This document shows, piece by piece, positions 1 to 12,689 of a DNA stretch of 64,000 bases. Location of the stretch: assembly GCF_017591435.1 (NCBI RefSeq), contig NC_059292.1:24783543-24847542 (forward strand), in the 5' to 3' direction. The stretch comes from Portunus trituberculatus. Its lineage: Eukaryota; Arthropoda; Malacostraca; Decapoda; Portunidae. Within the stretch, counting starts at the first letter, position 1; each line of letters opens with the position of its first letter. The position numbers were made by a program, and so were the translations under genes. The notes under the pieces were generated by a model, which was given only the letters and a program-made list of their open reading frames with translations, searched no databases and was not told the DNA's origin.

Positions 1-1795
1 AAGTAATGTCTTAGTTTTTCAAGTTCATTATGGAACAAGGGCCAAGTACTACAAATATTGTATGCTCTATGTAGTAACGTTTTGATGGAATTTATCTTGA
101 AAAGGGAAGGGACAAATGACTCAAAATTCAAACCCAAACCCGTATAAGTTTCCTTCCTGAAAACATCCATGGAAAGAGATCCATTATTCTTCATGACTAT
201 TATATCTAGGAATGGGAGGTTATTATTAGTCTCTAACTCGGAAGTGAATGATATATTTTTATGTTTATTATTTAGATACTCAAGGAATTTATGAGCTTAT
301 TCCTTAGATTTAAATGCTAGGAAGCAATCGTCTACATAACGGTGTATTTAATTGGCTTGAATTCAGTTGGACAATCAGATAATCAGCTTTTTTCATGATA
401 GCTTTAAAAAGTATTTGCTAATGTTGGTCCCAAAGGGGAATCCATAGCTACTCCATCTATTTATTGATACAATTGGTCATTAAAGATAAAAATGGATTCC
501 CTCACAGCCAACTCCAGTAAGGATCGGAACTGCCTCTTGGTTAGGTCATAAGAAATCAATTTTAATCTCTTGCACTCTTCTACACAAATGTCAATAGTCT
601 CAATAAGGGGGATATTTGTAAATAAGGATTTTACGTCAAAACCAGCGAGAAACAGGGAATCCGTAAACTTAAATGTCTGTAATTCCTTTGCAAATTCAAT
701 TGAGTTCTTCATTGTGAATTCATTAGTGGTTAAGGGAGTTAAAATGGGAACTAAAAATTTTGCACAATTATAATTGAAGGTACCTGTTGCTGCTAGGATA
801 GCTCTTATAGGACAACCTAGTTTGTGTACTTTGGGTAAACCATATAGTATCCCAGGGAGTGAACCAGATGCATATAGAAACTCAAAACATGAATCAGGTA
901 TTTTACTTTTAATACTCCTAAGCAAGCAATTTAGTTTATCTTCTAATTTGAGGACAATTTTAAACCAATCACCATTTAATTTTCTAAATTTGGTGTCATC
1001 ACTGAGAATTTCATTAGTTTTGTTTATATAATCAGATTTATTTAATATGACTATTCCTTTACCTTTATCTGGCGTGGTGACAATTATATCTTTATCCTTT
1101 CTAAGGGTTTCTAGCAGGTCAAGATTGAAGTTAATTTTATTTGATTTATCCTTATATGACTCGTGATAAAAGTTTAATTTTATTAAGTACTTCATCAAAT
1201 TGTTCATTATTGTTTTTATATTTGGAAATTTGTATGAATTTTTCATAATAGAAATAGATAGTGATTGACAAAGTTGACTTTTTTTGCAGGAAAACCAAAT
1301 TGTAAACCTAGCTTAAGAATCTGTTTTTCTTCATCCAACGCCCTATCAGAGAGATTAAAAATTACTTTACCTGCATCTAATTCACTGTCCTGGGACACAC
1401 CTAAGGCTGCTAAATTTTTCTTATGAATGAATTTGACATTATCTATTTTGTTGGAATTATCTTTACTAATACTAGCCAGCACCACCCTATAATTCAACCA
1501 AGAAACACTCCTCTTAAAATGTTGCAAATTATTGTTATATTCTTTACTTAATTTATTAAATTTCTTACGTTTATTATTAATTTCAAAACTTAGACTCTTG
1601 TGGAGGATAGACACATATAGTTTGCTATTACTCAAATTTTTTATGCTACTTTTGAAAAATAAAAACCTAGGAAAAACACCTTTTGACTTACATCTTAAAA
1701 ACTCCAAGTCACAGAGAGACTTGGCTTGTTGGAGGTGGAGTCTTTGTAGTTTCCTTGCAGACTTGAGGGTTAACCGGCTGTAGTTGAGTAGTATG
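1..1795 (-). mobile_element. Penelope-like retroelement, decayed reverse transcriptase (runs off window start)
   Basis: Two minus-strand open stretches, 1851-1243 and 1246-461, overlap by an ATGA and so are joined by a frameshift. The second has the Penelope RT signatures: KGKGIVILNKSDY, LYGLPKVHKLGCPIRAI and GFDVKSLFTNIPL. Beyond it the reading continues after an in-frame stop as IDGVAMDSPLGPTLANTF, where family members usually have MGSP. After another shift comes RYVDDCF (the YVDD catalytic motif, 327-338), then a further stop, then an open thumb-like segment to position 1 (KFLEYLNNKHKN, LPFLDIIVMKN). A GIY-YIG endonuclease, usual at the C-terminus of many Penelope elements, would lie outside the window. 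With several stops and shifts this copy cannot make a full protein. Family assignment is firm; the 5' limit is placed where the inverted repeat begins. Confidence 0.9.
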
Positions 1796-2057
<262 letters not shown>

Positions 2058-2335
2058 TAAGGTCCCGGGTTACGTCGGTCTCGAGTTACGTCAAACTCGC
2101 ACTTACGTCAGTCCACTATAAGGCAATTTAAGATTTAAAAAATTGAAAATTTATAAATCGTAAAGCGCGGGGTTTATTGTTATTGTTGGCAGGCGTCACT
2201 AGTGGTTATCCACCACACTGCCCACCTCATGCTTGAATACAATAACACTCTACGTACCTCAGTTCCACCACACCGTCGCCCCTGGAAAGAGTGTTCCTAC
2301 ATCTACATTTGCTGACTATCTTAGTATCTTGCTCA

Positions 2336-2458
2336 ATGGCACCAAAAAGAAAACTCCTGAGTGATAGCAGTGATGCTAAGAAAAGGAAAACCATTACGCT
2401 ACAAGAAAAAGTGGACATAATTAAAAGACATGAGAAGGGAGGCAGCAGCTGTGTGTAA
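2336..2458 (+). pseudogene. Tigger transposase N-terminal fragment (CENP-B-like helix-turn-helix)
   Basis: An ATG opens a 40-codon reading frame beginning MAPKRKLLSDSS and continuing KKRKTITLQEKVDIIKRHEK before a TAA. The 'K-ITL-EK-DII-RHEKG' pattern is the first helix region of the CENP-B-type N-terminal domain of Tigger/pogo transposases. Everything after it, including the DDE nuclease, is missing, so it can at most encode a fragment of the DNA-binding domain. Confidence 0.8.
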
Positions 2459-2660
2459 GAGAGTGAAGAAGAAAATAGGAAGCCCGTTACCATGACAACG
2501 GGGAGGTTGACGACCTTGAGGGCTCGCCCACCCACCATCACAACAATAACAACTCCGGAGCCTTCGCCTGGGCCACATGACACTCGCAGCTCACTTGCAC
2601 CGTCTGCGCTTGTCTGCTGATCCCTATTGCCCTTTCCTATTGCATTTCCTGCCCCGCTGC

Positions 2661-3025
2661 CCACGCTTCTACTCCCACTGCACTGCACTACGCTCCCAGC
2701 TGTCCGCCCTGGGCGTCACAACATTCGACCTGCCTTCCCTCCTGGCAACCTCAGGTGTCCACCCCTCTGGCAACATGCAGTCCTTCGCGTTCGCGGCCTT
2801 AATCAACAACAACAACAACCTTGTGTTTCATATTCCTACAAACTTGTAAATAATATAACAATATAACCTTTTACTTATATAATGCTTCTACTCCTACCGC
2901 ACTCCACAAAGCTTCCAGCTGTTTGCCCTGGGCGTCACAACATTCGACCTGCCCACCCTCCTGGCGGCCTCAGGCTGCCCCTCTCGGCAACCTGCAGTCC
3001 TTCGCATTCGTGGCCCTAATCAATA
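2661..3025 (+). repeat. Tandem duplication inside Tigger T2
   Basis: A block around 2661-2880 (CTTCTACTCC... GGGCGTCACAACATTCGACC ... CAGTCCTTCGC ... TTGTAAATAATATA) recurs diverged from about 2883 with a period near 225 bp; the second copy's TTGTAAATAATATA arm runs on past 3025. Both copies share the same order of motifs. Confidence 0.75.
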
Positions 3026-3609
3026 TATTCCTACATAGTTGTAAATAATATACCAATATAACAATATAATCTTTTACTTACCTGAATAACCATAAAAAAT
3101 TATTGGTTGAAAACTCGATAATATGCTTTGAAAGTACAAAAACTCGAGTTACGTACAAAATCGACTTACGACATGTTTCAGGAACGTAACTCTGATGTAA
3201 CTCGGGACCTTACTGTATATATATACAGGCAACCCCCACTTAATGAAGGGGTTACGTTCCTAAAAAACACTTCGTTTAGCGAAACTTCGTTAAGCGAACC
3301 GATTATAACAAGTTTAACCCCTGATTTGAACTTCCATTGAGAGTATGCAAAGCGAGAGTGCATCATAGTACAGTGAAAGGTTTAATGAAAGTAAAAATTA
3401 TGAAGTTAAACATTTAGGTGGTTTAATTTAAGTCATTATAATGTACACTAATGTATGTATGTATGTAACTTTATAATGTTGATGATCTTAACTTTATGAA
3501 GGGAGGGAGAGTGAAATGGGAAATACATTAACCGGCAACCTGTAGAATGTAAACAAAGTGCGCTTCATGGTACTGCATACAAAACTTATATACCACATTT
3601 CCACAAGGC

Positions 3610-3875
3610 TTTCCATTTTATCCATTGTAGAGTCACGAGTTCAGGTGGTTCTTTTAGCTTTCAAGGAAGATGCGGTCTCACCAGCCTTCTTAATAGAGTC
3701 TGCTGACTTGAAAATAGTAGACAGTAGATGGAGTCAAGCCATGGTGGCAAGCAATGTTATTAGTTTTCTGGCCTCTCTCTTGTCTGTGAATAATACCCAG
3801 CTTCACTTCAAGAGTAAGACACTTCCTGGTCTTCATAGGAACGTTAGGCCACATTGCAGGGCGTTTTGGTGGTAA
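3610..3875 (-). pseudogene. Tigger T1 transposase N-terminal remnant
   Basis: On the minus strand this region aligns with the transposase start at 10548 and 33220: the same CCACCAAAACGCCCTGCAATG start region, reading PPKRPAM, followed by decayed helix-turn-helix sequence. The start codon region is altered (TTACCACCAAAACG) and there are frame breaks, so it is not translatable as a domain. Confidence 0.65.
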
Positions 3876-3929
3876 GTTGAACTAGGGAAGATGAGCTGCT
3901 GGTGACGCTGTTATATTTTGACTGGGGAG

Positions 3930-4115
3930 TGAGTAGTGCGCGTGATCTTGATCTTGATCTTGATGCTACTGGTGACGCAGAATTTCTTCTGAGTAAGGCC
4001 TTTGTATCGGCAGTGCCTGTGTTGTCCACGAGAGGCTTGATCTTGATCTTTATTCTACAGGTGTCTCAGGATTTCTCTTGAGGCAGGCCTTAGTACCAGC
4101 AGCTCCTGGTGTATT
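3930..4115 (-). mobile_element. Two very short LINE-2f 3' ends with (GATCAA)-type tails
   Basis: On the + strand GATCTTGATCTTGATCTTGATG is followed by CTACTGGTGAC...GAGTAAGGCCTTTGTATCGGCAG (about 3937-4016), and a second TTGATCTTGATCTTTATTCTACAGGTG...GCAGGCCTTAGTACCAGCAG follows (about 4036-4106). The same sequence forms the extreme 3' ends of the LINE copies ending near 56760 and 58236. These are therefore minus-strand, severely 5'-truncated insertions into Tigger T1a. Confidence 0.75.
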
Positions 4116-4287
4116 CAAAAGCCTGTCAGCTTGCATGATACGGTGGGGCTTTCAAATTTAGAAAAAAATTACTGTACCTGGATAAAACTTTGTTAAACGA
4201 GCAGATGGTAATAAAACGAAACCTTTGTTGTAGCGAAATTTCGTTGTGTGAATCTTCATTGTGTGAACCTTCGTTAAACGGGGTTGC

Positions 4288-4290
<3 letters not shown>

Positions 4291-4352
<62 letters not shown>
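4291..4352. repeat. (TA)n microsatellite
   Basis: Pure TA repeat directly abutting the right terminus of Tigger T1a. Confidence 0.95.
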
Positions 4353-4356
<4 letters not shown>

Positions 4357-4366
4357 TGGACTCTAA

Positions 4367-5334
4367 GGCCTTGTTCACACAGGGCGGTTTGCACCGCAAG
4401 GTTGGAAATGCGCGGTAGCATTTTCAATGATAGCCTGTGGAATCGTTCACACACGGCGGTTTGGAAACGCAGCGGTTTCCAAACTGCTCGCTGGTTTGCC
4501 AGCGTGTTGAGATGCTACTATGACAATCTTGGGGTCTGCCCGTGATGAGTCATGTAATACCATTCAATGACTGCAGTACCACTGTCTGCTGAGGAATGAA
4601 GAGGGGTCAGTTTGACACTTATTTATTAATCAGTGAAATTGAAAAACGCCCATTGACATGTTTGATACTGACAAATCCTACATACGTTTGTGTGCCACAG
4701 AAAAAGCATGCTAGTATATAAAGTGAGTGACCTTTTATTTATTAATTTTTTCCTGCACTGTATTTTCACTTCAAGAAATAAGTATTTTATTTGTATCCAA
4801 TATACTGGCAACTGGAACTTTAGATATCACTTTTTTTTCTTTTTGGTTTTATATATGAATAATTTTTCAATAAAACTTCTAATAAAGGACTTATCTTAAT
4901 GTTATGACTATGTTGTGGGCAGATGGAATCCCTCATCCTAGTGTTGCTTGAAGATTAGTTCCAGCAAGTCATCATATGATTTCACCGACATTCTCAAATA
5001 ATTGAAAAACTTCTTGTCATATTCTTTCAAGGAAGGATACAGAGTGGTAAACATGCCATAGGTAAGTCTGTCATTTAGAATTGGATGAACCCAATGTTGC
5101 CTTTGCCTCTGCTTGCACCGTTTCAAGTGGCGATGCAACAACCAAACACATGCTACTTCCTCCACATCCATCCTCACATTATAATATGCCCGCAAAAAAA
5201 AATAAATGAATAGAAGATAAAAGTGAGTCAACCGGCGTCGTTATGCCGCGGCGTAAAACGCCTAGTGAGAACGATGCCAGCGTGAAACGCACGGCAGCCG
5301 CTGCAGTGGAAACCACCCTCTGTGAACAAGGCCT
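4367..5334 (-). mobile_element. PIF/Harbinger-like DNA transposon, deletion derivative
   Basis: The left end AGGCCTTGTTCACACAGGG is mirrored by CTCTGTGAACAAGGCCT at 5317-5334. The flanks TAA/TAG could be a mutated 3-bp target duplication, as usual for Harbinger. Just inside are GC-rich subterminal blocks with repeated GCGGTTT and AAACGC motifs. At under 1 kb it is shorter than autonomous elements and keeps only an N-terminal transposase piece. Confidence 0.8.
4938..5231 (-). pseudogene. PIF/Harbinger transposase N-terminal fragment
   Basis: The minus-strand frame carries the stretch RQRQHWVHPILNDRLTYGMF followed by TLYPSLKEYDKKFFNYLRMS and YDDLLELI. This order (W-VHPI, then G-F-TL, then KFF-Y-RMS--S-DDLL) is the standard N-terminal region of animal Harbinger transposases. 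The reading stops soon after, before any DDE catalytic residue, so it is a truncated remnant. The leading residues, rich in F, L and Y, are probably not original. Confidence 0.8.
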
Positions 5335-5502
5335 AGCTGACCCACGGACTAAAGTCTGAGTTGAACTGCCTGCCTTTTTTTTTTCTCTCAATGGAAGTTC
5401 AAGCCAGGGGTCAAACTTGTTATAATTGGTTTGCTTAACGAAAATTCACGCAACGAACGTTTTTTTAGGAGCGTAAACCGTTCGTTAAGTGGGGGTTGCC
5501 TG
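5335..5502. mobile_element. Adjoining fragments of two TIR elements (T5-like then Tigger T1 right end)
   Basis: Bases 5336-5375 (CTGACCCACGGACTAAAGTC...GAACTGCCTGCC plus poly-T) match the start of the element at 41689. From about 5388 the sequence is the right end of Tigger T1, finishing GTTCGTTAAGTGGGGGTTGC-CTG at 5502 with TA outside. Neither piece has its partner terminus here. Confidence 0.65.
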
Positions 5503-5811
5503 TAGTCAGGAAGGGTTAGGCAACTATTTATTCCTATTCATAATGGTCCCACCACCACTTAAGGCAGCGTCACACTAGGACTTTTTCCATCGCCTTTGAC
5601 GATTTCCGTCGTTTTTAACTATTCCATCAACTCTTTCCGTCGTCTTGAGTCAGACGAAACGCACCGTTTTCCTCTAGTGTCAATTTTCAGTCAAATTAAG
5701 ATCTATGTCTTCTAATCAACACTTTTGTAATAGAATTAATTTTCTTGTTAATTGGAATGATGCTATAATCTCAAATTATATAGAATCTTTATAAGTAGAT
5801 GTAAACATATT

Positions 5812-5814
<3 letters not shown>

Positions 5815-5873
<59 letters not shown>
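5815..5873. repeat. (TA)n microsatellite
   Basis: Pure TA repeat between the left foldback arm and CAGTAATCGCCCGTGTATCC, a sequence shaped like a pogo-type terminus. Confidence 0.95.
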
Positions 5874-5876
<3 letters not shown>

Positions 5877-6442
5877 TAATCGCCCGTGTATCCGGATTTT
5901 AGCAGCCAAGGCCCTGGCAGATACTCAAAATATCCGGATACGTGGAATTTCCTCTCCCAACCCCTTATAAATTGAGAAAAGACATGTACATAACGTTATC
6001 CAAATGGGTAAGAAAACAATGACTGAAAGCATATTTAATGTAAAATCTGGAACGAAAAATGGTACATAAGCAGTACAAGGGGATGGTTGGGATGTACACA
6101 ACAGTAAAGGCGGTGTCACACTACCCCTTTTCTGTCAACTTTCTGCCAACTTTCGTCGCCGGTCATCGTCACACACAAGCTCGCTACCGTCTTTGTCACA
6201 TTTGTCAACTGTAAACAAACACGGCGGCCCCTTCACCCCCAGCAAGTCATTGCTATTTTTTCGTTTCTATTTTTGGCCTTTATTGTTTTCTATGAGAAAC
6301 TCTTCAAACAGCTTTATCCACTCATAAACAAAAGAGCAGCTCATCTTGGTCAGTTGTTCTGTGGAAGTTCTGCCTTGGAACGTCGCAGTCACACAAATAA
6401 AAACAAACAACTGAACCACTTTTCACTGCTAGGCCAGAACCT

Positions 6443-6585
<143 letters not shown>

Positions 6586-6845
6586 CATCTACGTATCAAG
6601 ATTCTATTAATTTGAGATTATAGCATCATTCCAATTAACAAGAAATTGAATTTTATAATTAAAGTTCTGATTAGAAACCATAGATCTTAATTTGGCTAAA
6701 AATTGACACTAGAGGAAAATGGTGCTTTTCGTCTGACTCAAGAGGATGGAAAGAGTAGACGAAACAGTTAAAAATGACGGAAATCGTCTAAGACGACGGA
6801 AAAAGTGCTAGTGTGCCGCCGCCTTAAGTGGTGGTAGGACTCCTG

Positions 6846-8913
<2,068 letters not shown>

Positions 8914-9928
8914 GTAAGATATTGTAATAATATTGGGTGACTTTTACCAAATATTTTCCTCATACTTTTATATAATGTTACTTTTTCATCCTGCGGGATG
9001 TTATATTAATGATTTATGGTCTCTTGGAAGAGAGACAAACATACACATTTACACTACATTAAAAATAAAGTTAATAACCTACCATTAATGCTTTAAATCA
9101 AAGTCATAACCCTTTGACATATACTTCATATTTGATAACAGTAATAATGATATTCATTTTCTTAATCCTTACAGCCTTACAGGTGAAAATCCACATTGTT
9201 ATATACTAGCTTGTATACTACATCTTAAGTATACATTTAACCCTAAGGAAGTCTCTTACAATTTGATACTGTGTCTGCAAGATGGTACCAGATAACCTAG
9301 TAGACTAGGCCTGATATGGTCTGGCCACCCTGTGTGTATTCAGAATTTGTTTCTCCTGCCTAGCAGCAGGTCACAACTACCAACTTGTATTCCATAAAAG
9401 TTTGCCCATAGACTTCTGACCTGACCTGGGATTCAAGCCCAAGGCCTCCCATTGTGAATGAGGCATGCTAATTACTGCATTACAGGTGTGTGAAACTTAT
9501 TCACTGATGGGTAAGCAAGAGGTCACAGTGTGAAGAAAGACAAATTTTGCTTCTATGATCACACCTTACCTACTCAGACTGTTTTACTTTTGTCTGTCAA
9601 CATCCACCTCTCCTTGCTGGAAGTTTGCCTATTTTCAGTTTGTCTTCAGGAATGGCAAATTTTATAATTTTGTAGCTAAACCTATACCTTTGTCTTCCTT
9701 TTCTTGAAATCTTTTAGTCTATTCTCAACTGAAGATTCTTAATCCCCTTCACTCAGAGAAGTTTACAGTTCTTGTTTTTCATGGTCTTGTGTATCCCCCC
9801 TTCATAAGTAAAAAAAGAAAAAGGAAATGAAATTTGGAAATTTTTAAAGTTTAAGATATTATGTTTTTATCACATCATGAGTTTATAATTATGCACGATA
9901 TATGTTTAACCTATAACATCTCCATCAG
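8914..9928 (+). other. Intron A-B of the F-box gene
   Basis: Bounded by GTAAGA and ATCTCCATCAG, in phase 0. It contains a minus-strand tRNA-like SINE at about 9285-9490 and is otherwise AT-rich without features. Confidence 0.75.
9285..9490 (-). mobile_element. tRNA-derived SINE-like sequence
   Basis: Read on the minus strand, TAATGCAGTAATTAGCATGC (A-box position) is followed by a stem-loop whose loop is TTCACAA (Val-CAC-like anticodon) and by GGGCTTGAATCCCAGGTC (B-box position). About 140 bp of non-tRNA tail follows. The boxes are degenerate, so it is an old copy or a distant family. Confidence 0.55.
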
Positions 9929-10189
9929 GTAAGAAAACGCAACCAGTTTGGGATGTATGCCTACAAAAGATATGATGAGTCTGATGAGGATGATGATGAG
10001 AACACCTCACTTGACAAAATGAATCTGATTTTTGATGAGCTGGGTCATCCCATGGGGAAGAGACCCAGGTTTCAGACTCCTCCACCAGCTTCCATTACTC
10101 CCAAAGGGTTGACAATGGAACTCACTTTGAAACATTACTCAAGGCACCAGACCAAGCCCAAAGCCATGTTCACTTTCCAGTGCATGCAG
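9929..10189 (+). CDS. FBXO30: F-box protein (FBXO30/40-like), exon B
   Basis: After the acceptor CATCAG the exon reads VRKRNQFGMYAYKRYDES, then a run of Asp/Glu (SDEDDDEN), then LIFDELGHPMGKRPRF, a proline patch (TPPPA) and KPKAMFTFQCMQ. It ends at CAG before GTGAGT. It is 87 codons long, phase 0 at both ends, and open throughout. The acidic run followed by basic and Pro-rich sequence suggests a disordered linker between an N-terminal domain and the F-box; this is inference. A 19.9-kb intron follows. Confidence 0.8.
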
Positions 10190-10255
10190 GTGAGTCATAT
10201 TTCTTTTATCAACAGTATAAAATTAGAGCTATCTTTAGGTAAAATTCTGTAGATA

Positions 10256-11171
10256 CAGGCAACTCCCGATTAACAAACGATCACACAACGAAATTTCGCT
10301 ACAATGAACGTTTCCTTTTACTACCATCTGCTCGTATGATGAACAAATAAACTCACTTTCATGAAATTTTATCCAGGTGATTTTTTCCAAGTTTGAAAGC
10401 CCCGCCGTATCACGCAAGCCAACAGGCTTTTGAATTCACCAGCACCTCTCGTGGACAAAACGCACACCACTCACTCCCCTACCCTTCCCCGCTTTTAGCT
10501 CAAAATAATAACAGCATCCAGCAGCAGCTCGTCTTCCCTCACTCAACATGCCACCAAAACGCCCTGCAACCAGCCCTGCAATGTCGCCTAGCGTTGCTAA
10601 GAAGACCAGGAAGTCTCTTACTCTTGAAGTGAAGCTGGATATTATTCACAAACACGAGAGGCGAGAAAACTAATAACATTGCTTGCCACCATGGCTTGAC
10701 TCCATCTACTGTCTCTACTATTTTCAAGGCTGGTGAGACTGTATCTTCCTTGCACGCTATAAGAGCCACCCGAACTTGTGACTGCAATGGAAATGTGGTA
10801 CATAAGTTTTGTATGCGGTACAATGATGCGCCATTTGTTTACATTCCACAGGTTGCCGGATAGCGTCTTTCCCGCTCCACTCTCCCTCCCTTCGTAAATT
10901 TAAGATCATCAACATTATAAAGTAACTTACATATATACATTAGTGTACATTATAATGACTTAGTCTTAAATTAAACTGCTTAAATGTTTAACTTCATAAT
11001 TTTTACTTCAGTTAAACCTTTTACTGTACTGTGATGCACCCTCTCTTTGTTTACTCTCAATGGAAGTTCAAGTCAGGGATCAAACTTGTTATAATTGGTT
11101 CGTGTAACGAAAATTCACGTAATGAATGTTTTTTTTGGAACGTAACCTGTTCGTTAAGCAGGGGTTGCCTG
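10256..11171 (+). mobile_element. Tigger/pogo-like DNA transposon, non-autonomous (family T1, copy b)
   Basis: It starts CAGGCAACTCCCGATTAACA and ends TTAAGCAGGGGTTGCCTG, flanked by TA on both sides (10254-10255, 11172-11173). It is 916 bp, inserted 66 bp inside the large intron. Its interior matches copies at 3226 and 32566. The transposase start is on the + strand. Confidence 0.88.
10548..10800 (+). pseudogene. Tigger T1 transposase N-terminal fragment, frameshifted
   Basis: ATG at 10548 opens MPPKRPATSPAMSPSVAKKT, then RKSLTLEVKLDIIHKHER. A one-base insertion then shifts the frame; the next frame continues with TNNIACHHGLTPSTVSTIFK. This is the CENP-B-type helix-turn-helix domain of a Tigger transposase. 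The catalytic part is absent. Confidence 0.82.
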
Positions 11172-11287
11172 TAGTCAGGAAGGGTTAGGCAACTATTCCT
11201 ATTCATAATGGCACACCAAGGTTAATAAATCAATATCTAGTATATGATTGTTAAAGTGTAACAAGCAGATCTCATGCTTTTAGTGAA

Positions 11288-11475
11288 TGTGGTGTAGTGG
11301 ATAAGGTGGTGAGCATGGGATTGGGCAGACGTCCATGCATAGGTTCGAATCCCACCACATAACACTTTGAAACTATGCCATTAGTTGAGTGGTTTAAAGT
11401 TATGTGCATGTCACCATGATACCCAGGTTCTAGTTGGTTACACTAAGGAAGCGTGTGGGTGGTGATAAAAAAAAA
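11288..11475 (+). mobile_element. tRNA-derived SINE-like sequence
   Basis: TGTGGTG...CACCACA forms a perfect acceptor-like stem around GTAGTGGATAAGG (A box) and GGTTCGAATCC (B box), about 75 bp in all. A non-tRNA body follows (TTGAAACTATGCCATTAG ... GGTGATAAAAAAAAA). The anticodon arm is irregular, so the parent tRNA is not assigned. A simple tRNA pseudogene is the alternative. Confidence 0.65.
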
Positions 11476-12425
11476 TCAACTATTACTTGAAAAGCTGACT
11501 CCATACAAAGTCATTGTATCCATATGGTATGCTAGTCTCTTGCTCTGTACCACCCTGTGTTTAAAGAACTATAATAACTAAGGATACACACTCACATACA
11601 AACAAAAAATATAATAAATAAGGAAATAACTAAATAGATAAATAGGAAAAAATAGTGAAATGAATAAATAAAATAAAATAAAGATATATAAGACAGCTGC
11701 TGCAAAAGGATTTCATACAGCAAAAACACAGATGAAAAATACACATGGGAAAGTATGGATACATAAGAGTTGTATATCCTCCAACCATGTGGAGTACAAT
11801 CTTAATACATCTAACAGTAGCTGAGACACTTGTGTAGCTGTTTAAACACCTCCCACATCAGTGCTGGTCCAGCTTTCTTAGAAGCAGAAACTGCAACTGA
11901 CTGGTTTGTAACACTTCATGTGTCCCATTGTTGACTGATTTTGCACATTTACAGTTTTATTGTTATGCTTTATTATGATCACCATAAACTGAAAATGGAA
12001 AAAAAAGGCTTGCGCATTGGCATAGCTACAACAGGAAGTGTCAGTGATACCTGTGGTGGCTGATCTTGAGGAGACATGTTGAGCCATTTGATAGCTTAAA
12101 ACTCCATTACCAGCATCCCACCTGGCATTGTACCACCAATGAAAATTGGCTCAGGATGCTAGAAGATGACTTATTTACATAGAAACAAAATATGACATTG
12201 AAGTTTGGAGAAGTTATCTTCTGGCATCCTGAGCCAACTTTTCTTGTGAGATACAAAAGCAATGTCTTGTATCTAACAAGAAAAATTATAGTAATCCCCA
12301 TTTCCAAATTTTTTATATCACATTTGGCTGCATTAATGATGGAGGGAAGTAATGACAGTCCTCAACCACTTTAATCTTGACCTGATTATTTTCATAAGCT
12401 GTTTCTGTATAAGCTACTACACTTA
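11476..12425. other. Intronic sequence, nothing recognised
   Basis: AT-rich, with short A-rich runs near 11580-11690. A 12190-12290 segment forms a weak inverted pair with its neighbour (ATTGGCTCAGGATGC... GCATCCTGAGCCAACTT). No gene seen. Confidence 0.5.
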
Positions 12426-12639
12426 ACTCAATTGGGGCCGAAATAGCCGCGCTATAGCCGAAAACGCGATAGCCGAATTGATCTTGGCGGGAAGGCGGTT
12501 TTGGCCAATGAGCGCTCAGATATTCCATTACGTCATGGCAGGGCGCGCGATAGCAGGCAACTGAGGTCGCGATAATGAAATTTTAGCAGCTTTTCATGGG
12601 TGCGCGATAGCAATAAAACGCGATAGCCGAGGGTTGACT
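12426..12639. mobile_element. Right end of a pogo/Tigger-type element
   Basis: Repeated GCGATAGCCGA-type motifs (GCCGCGCTATAGCCG, AACGCGATAGCCGA, GCGCGATAGC) lead to CCGAGGGTTGACTG followed by TA. This reads as an inverted TACAGTCAACCCTCGG terminus. No matching left end was found. Confidence 0.6.
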
Positions 12640-12689
12640 GTATTTTATTTTTATATAGTAGGATATTGTAGGGTGATCCACAAGGCTAT

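Larger units (their letters stand above)
3226..4290 (-). mobile_element. Tigger/pogo-like DNA transposon, non-autonomous (family T1, copy a)
   Basis: It starts CAGGCAACCCCCACTTAATG and ends in the inverse AACGGGGTTGCCTG at 4290, with TA on both sides. Only ten bases of TA repeat separate it from the T2 element, and its right side runs into another (TA)n array. It shares its interior (TTAAGCGAACC, TATAACAAGTTTGACCCC-like sequence, TTTAATGAAAGTAAAAATTATGA) with copies at 10256 and 32566. A transposase start lies on the minus strand, and two short LINE-2f 3' tails lie near 3930-4110. Confidence 0.88.

Noticed and set aside
11290..11361. Functional tRNA gene
   Set aside because: The acceptor stem closes, but the anticodon arm cannot form a regular 5-bp stem with a 7-nt loop. 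A SINE or tRNA pseudogene is more likely.
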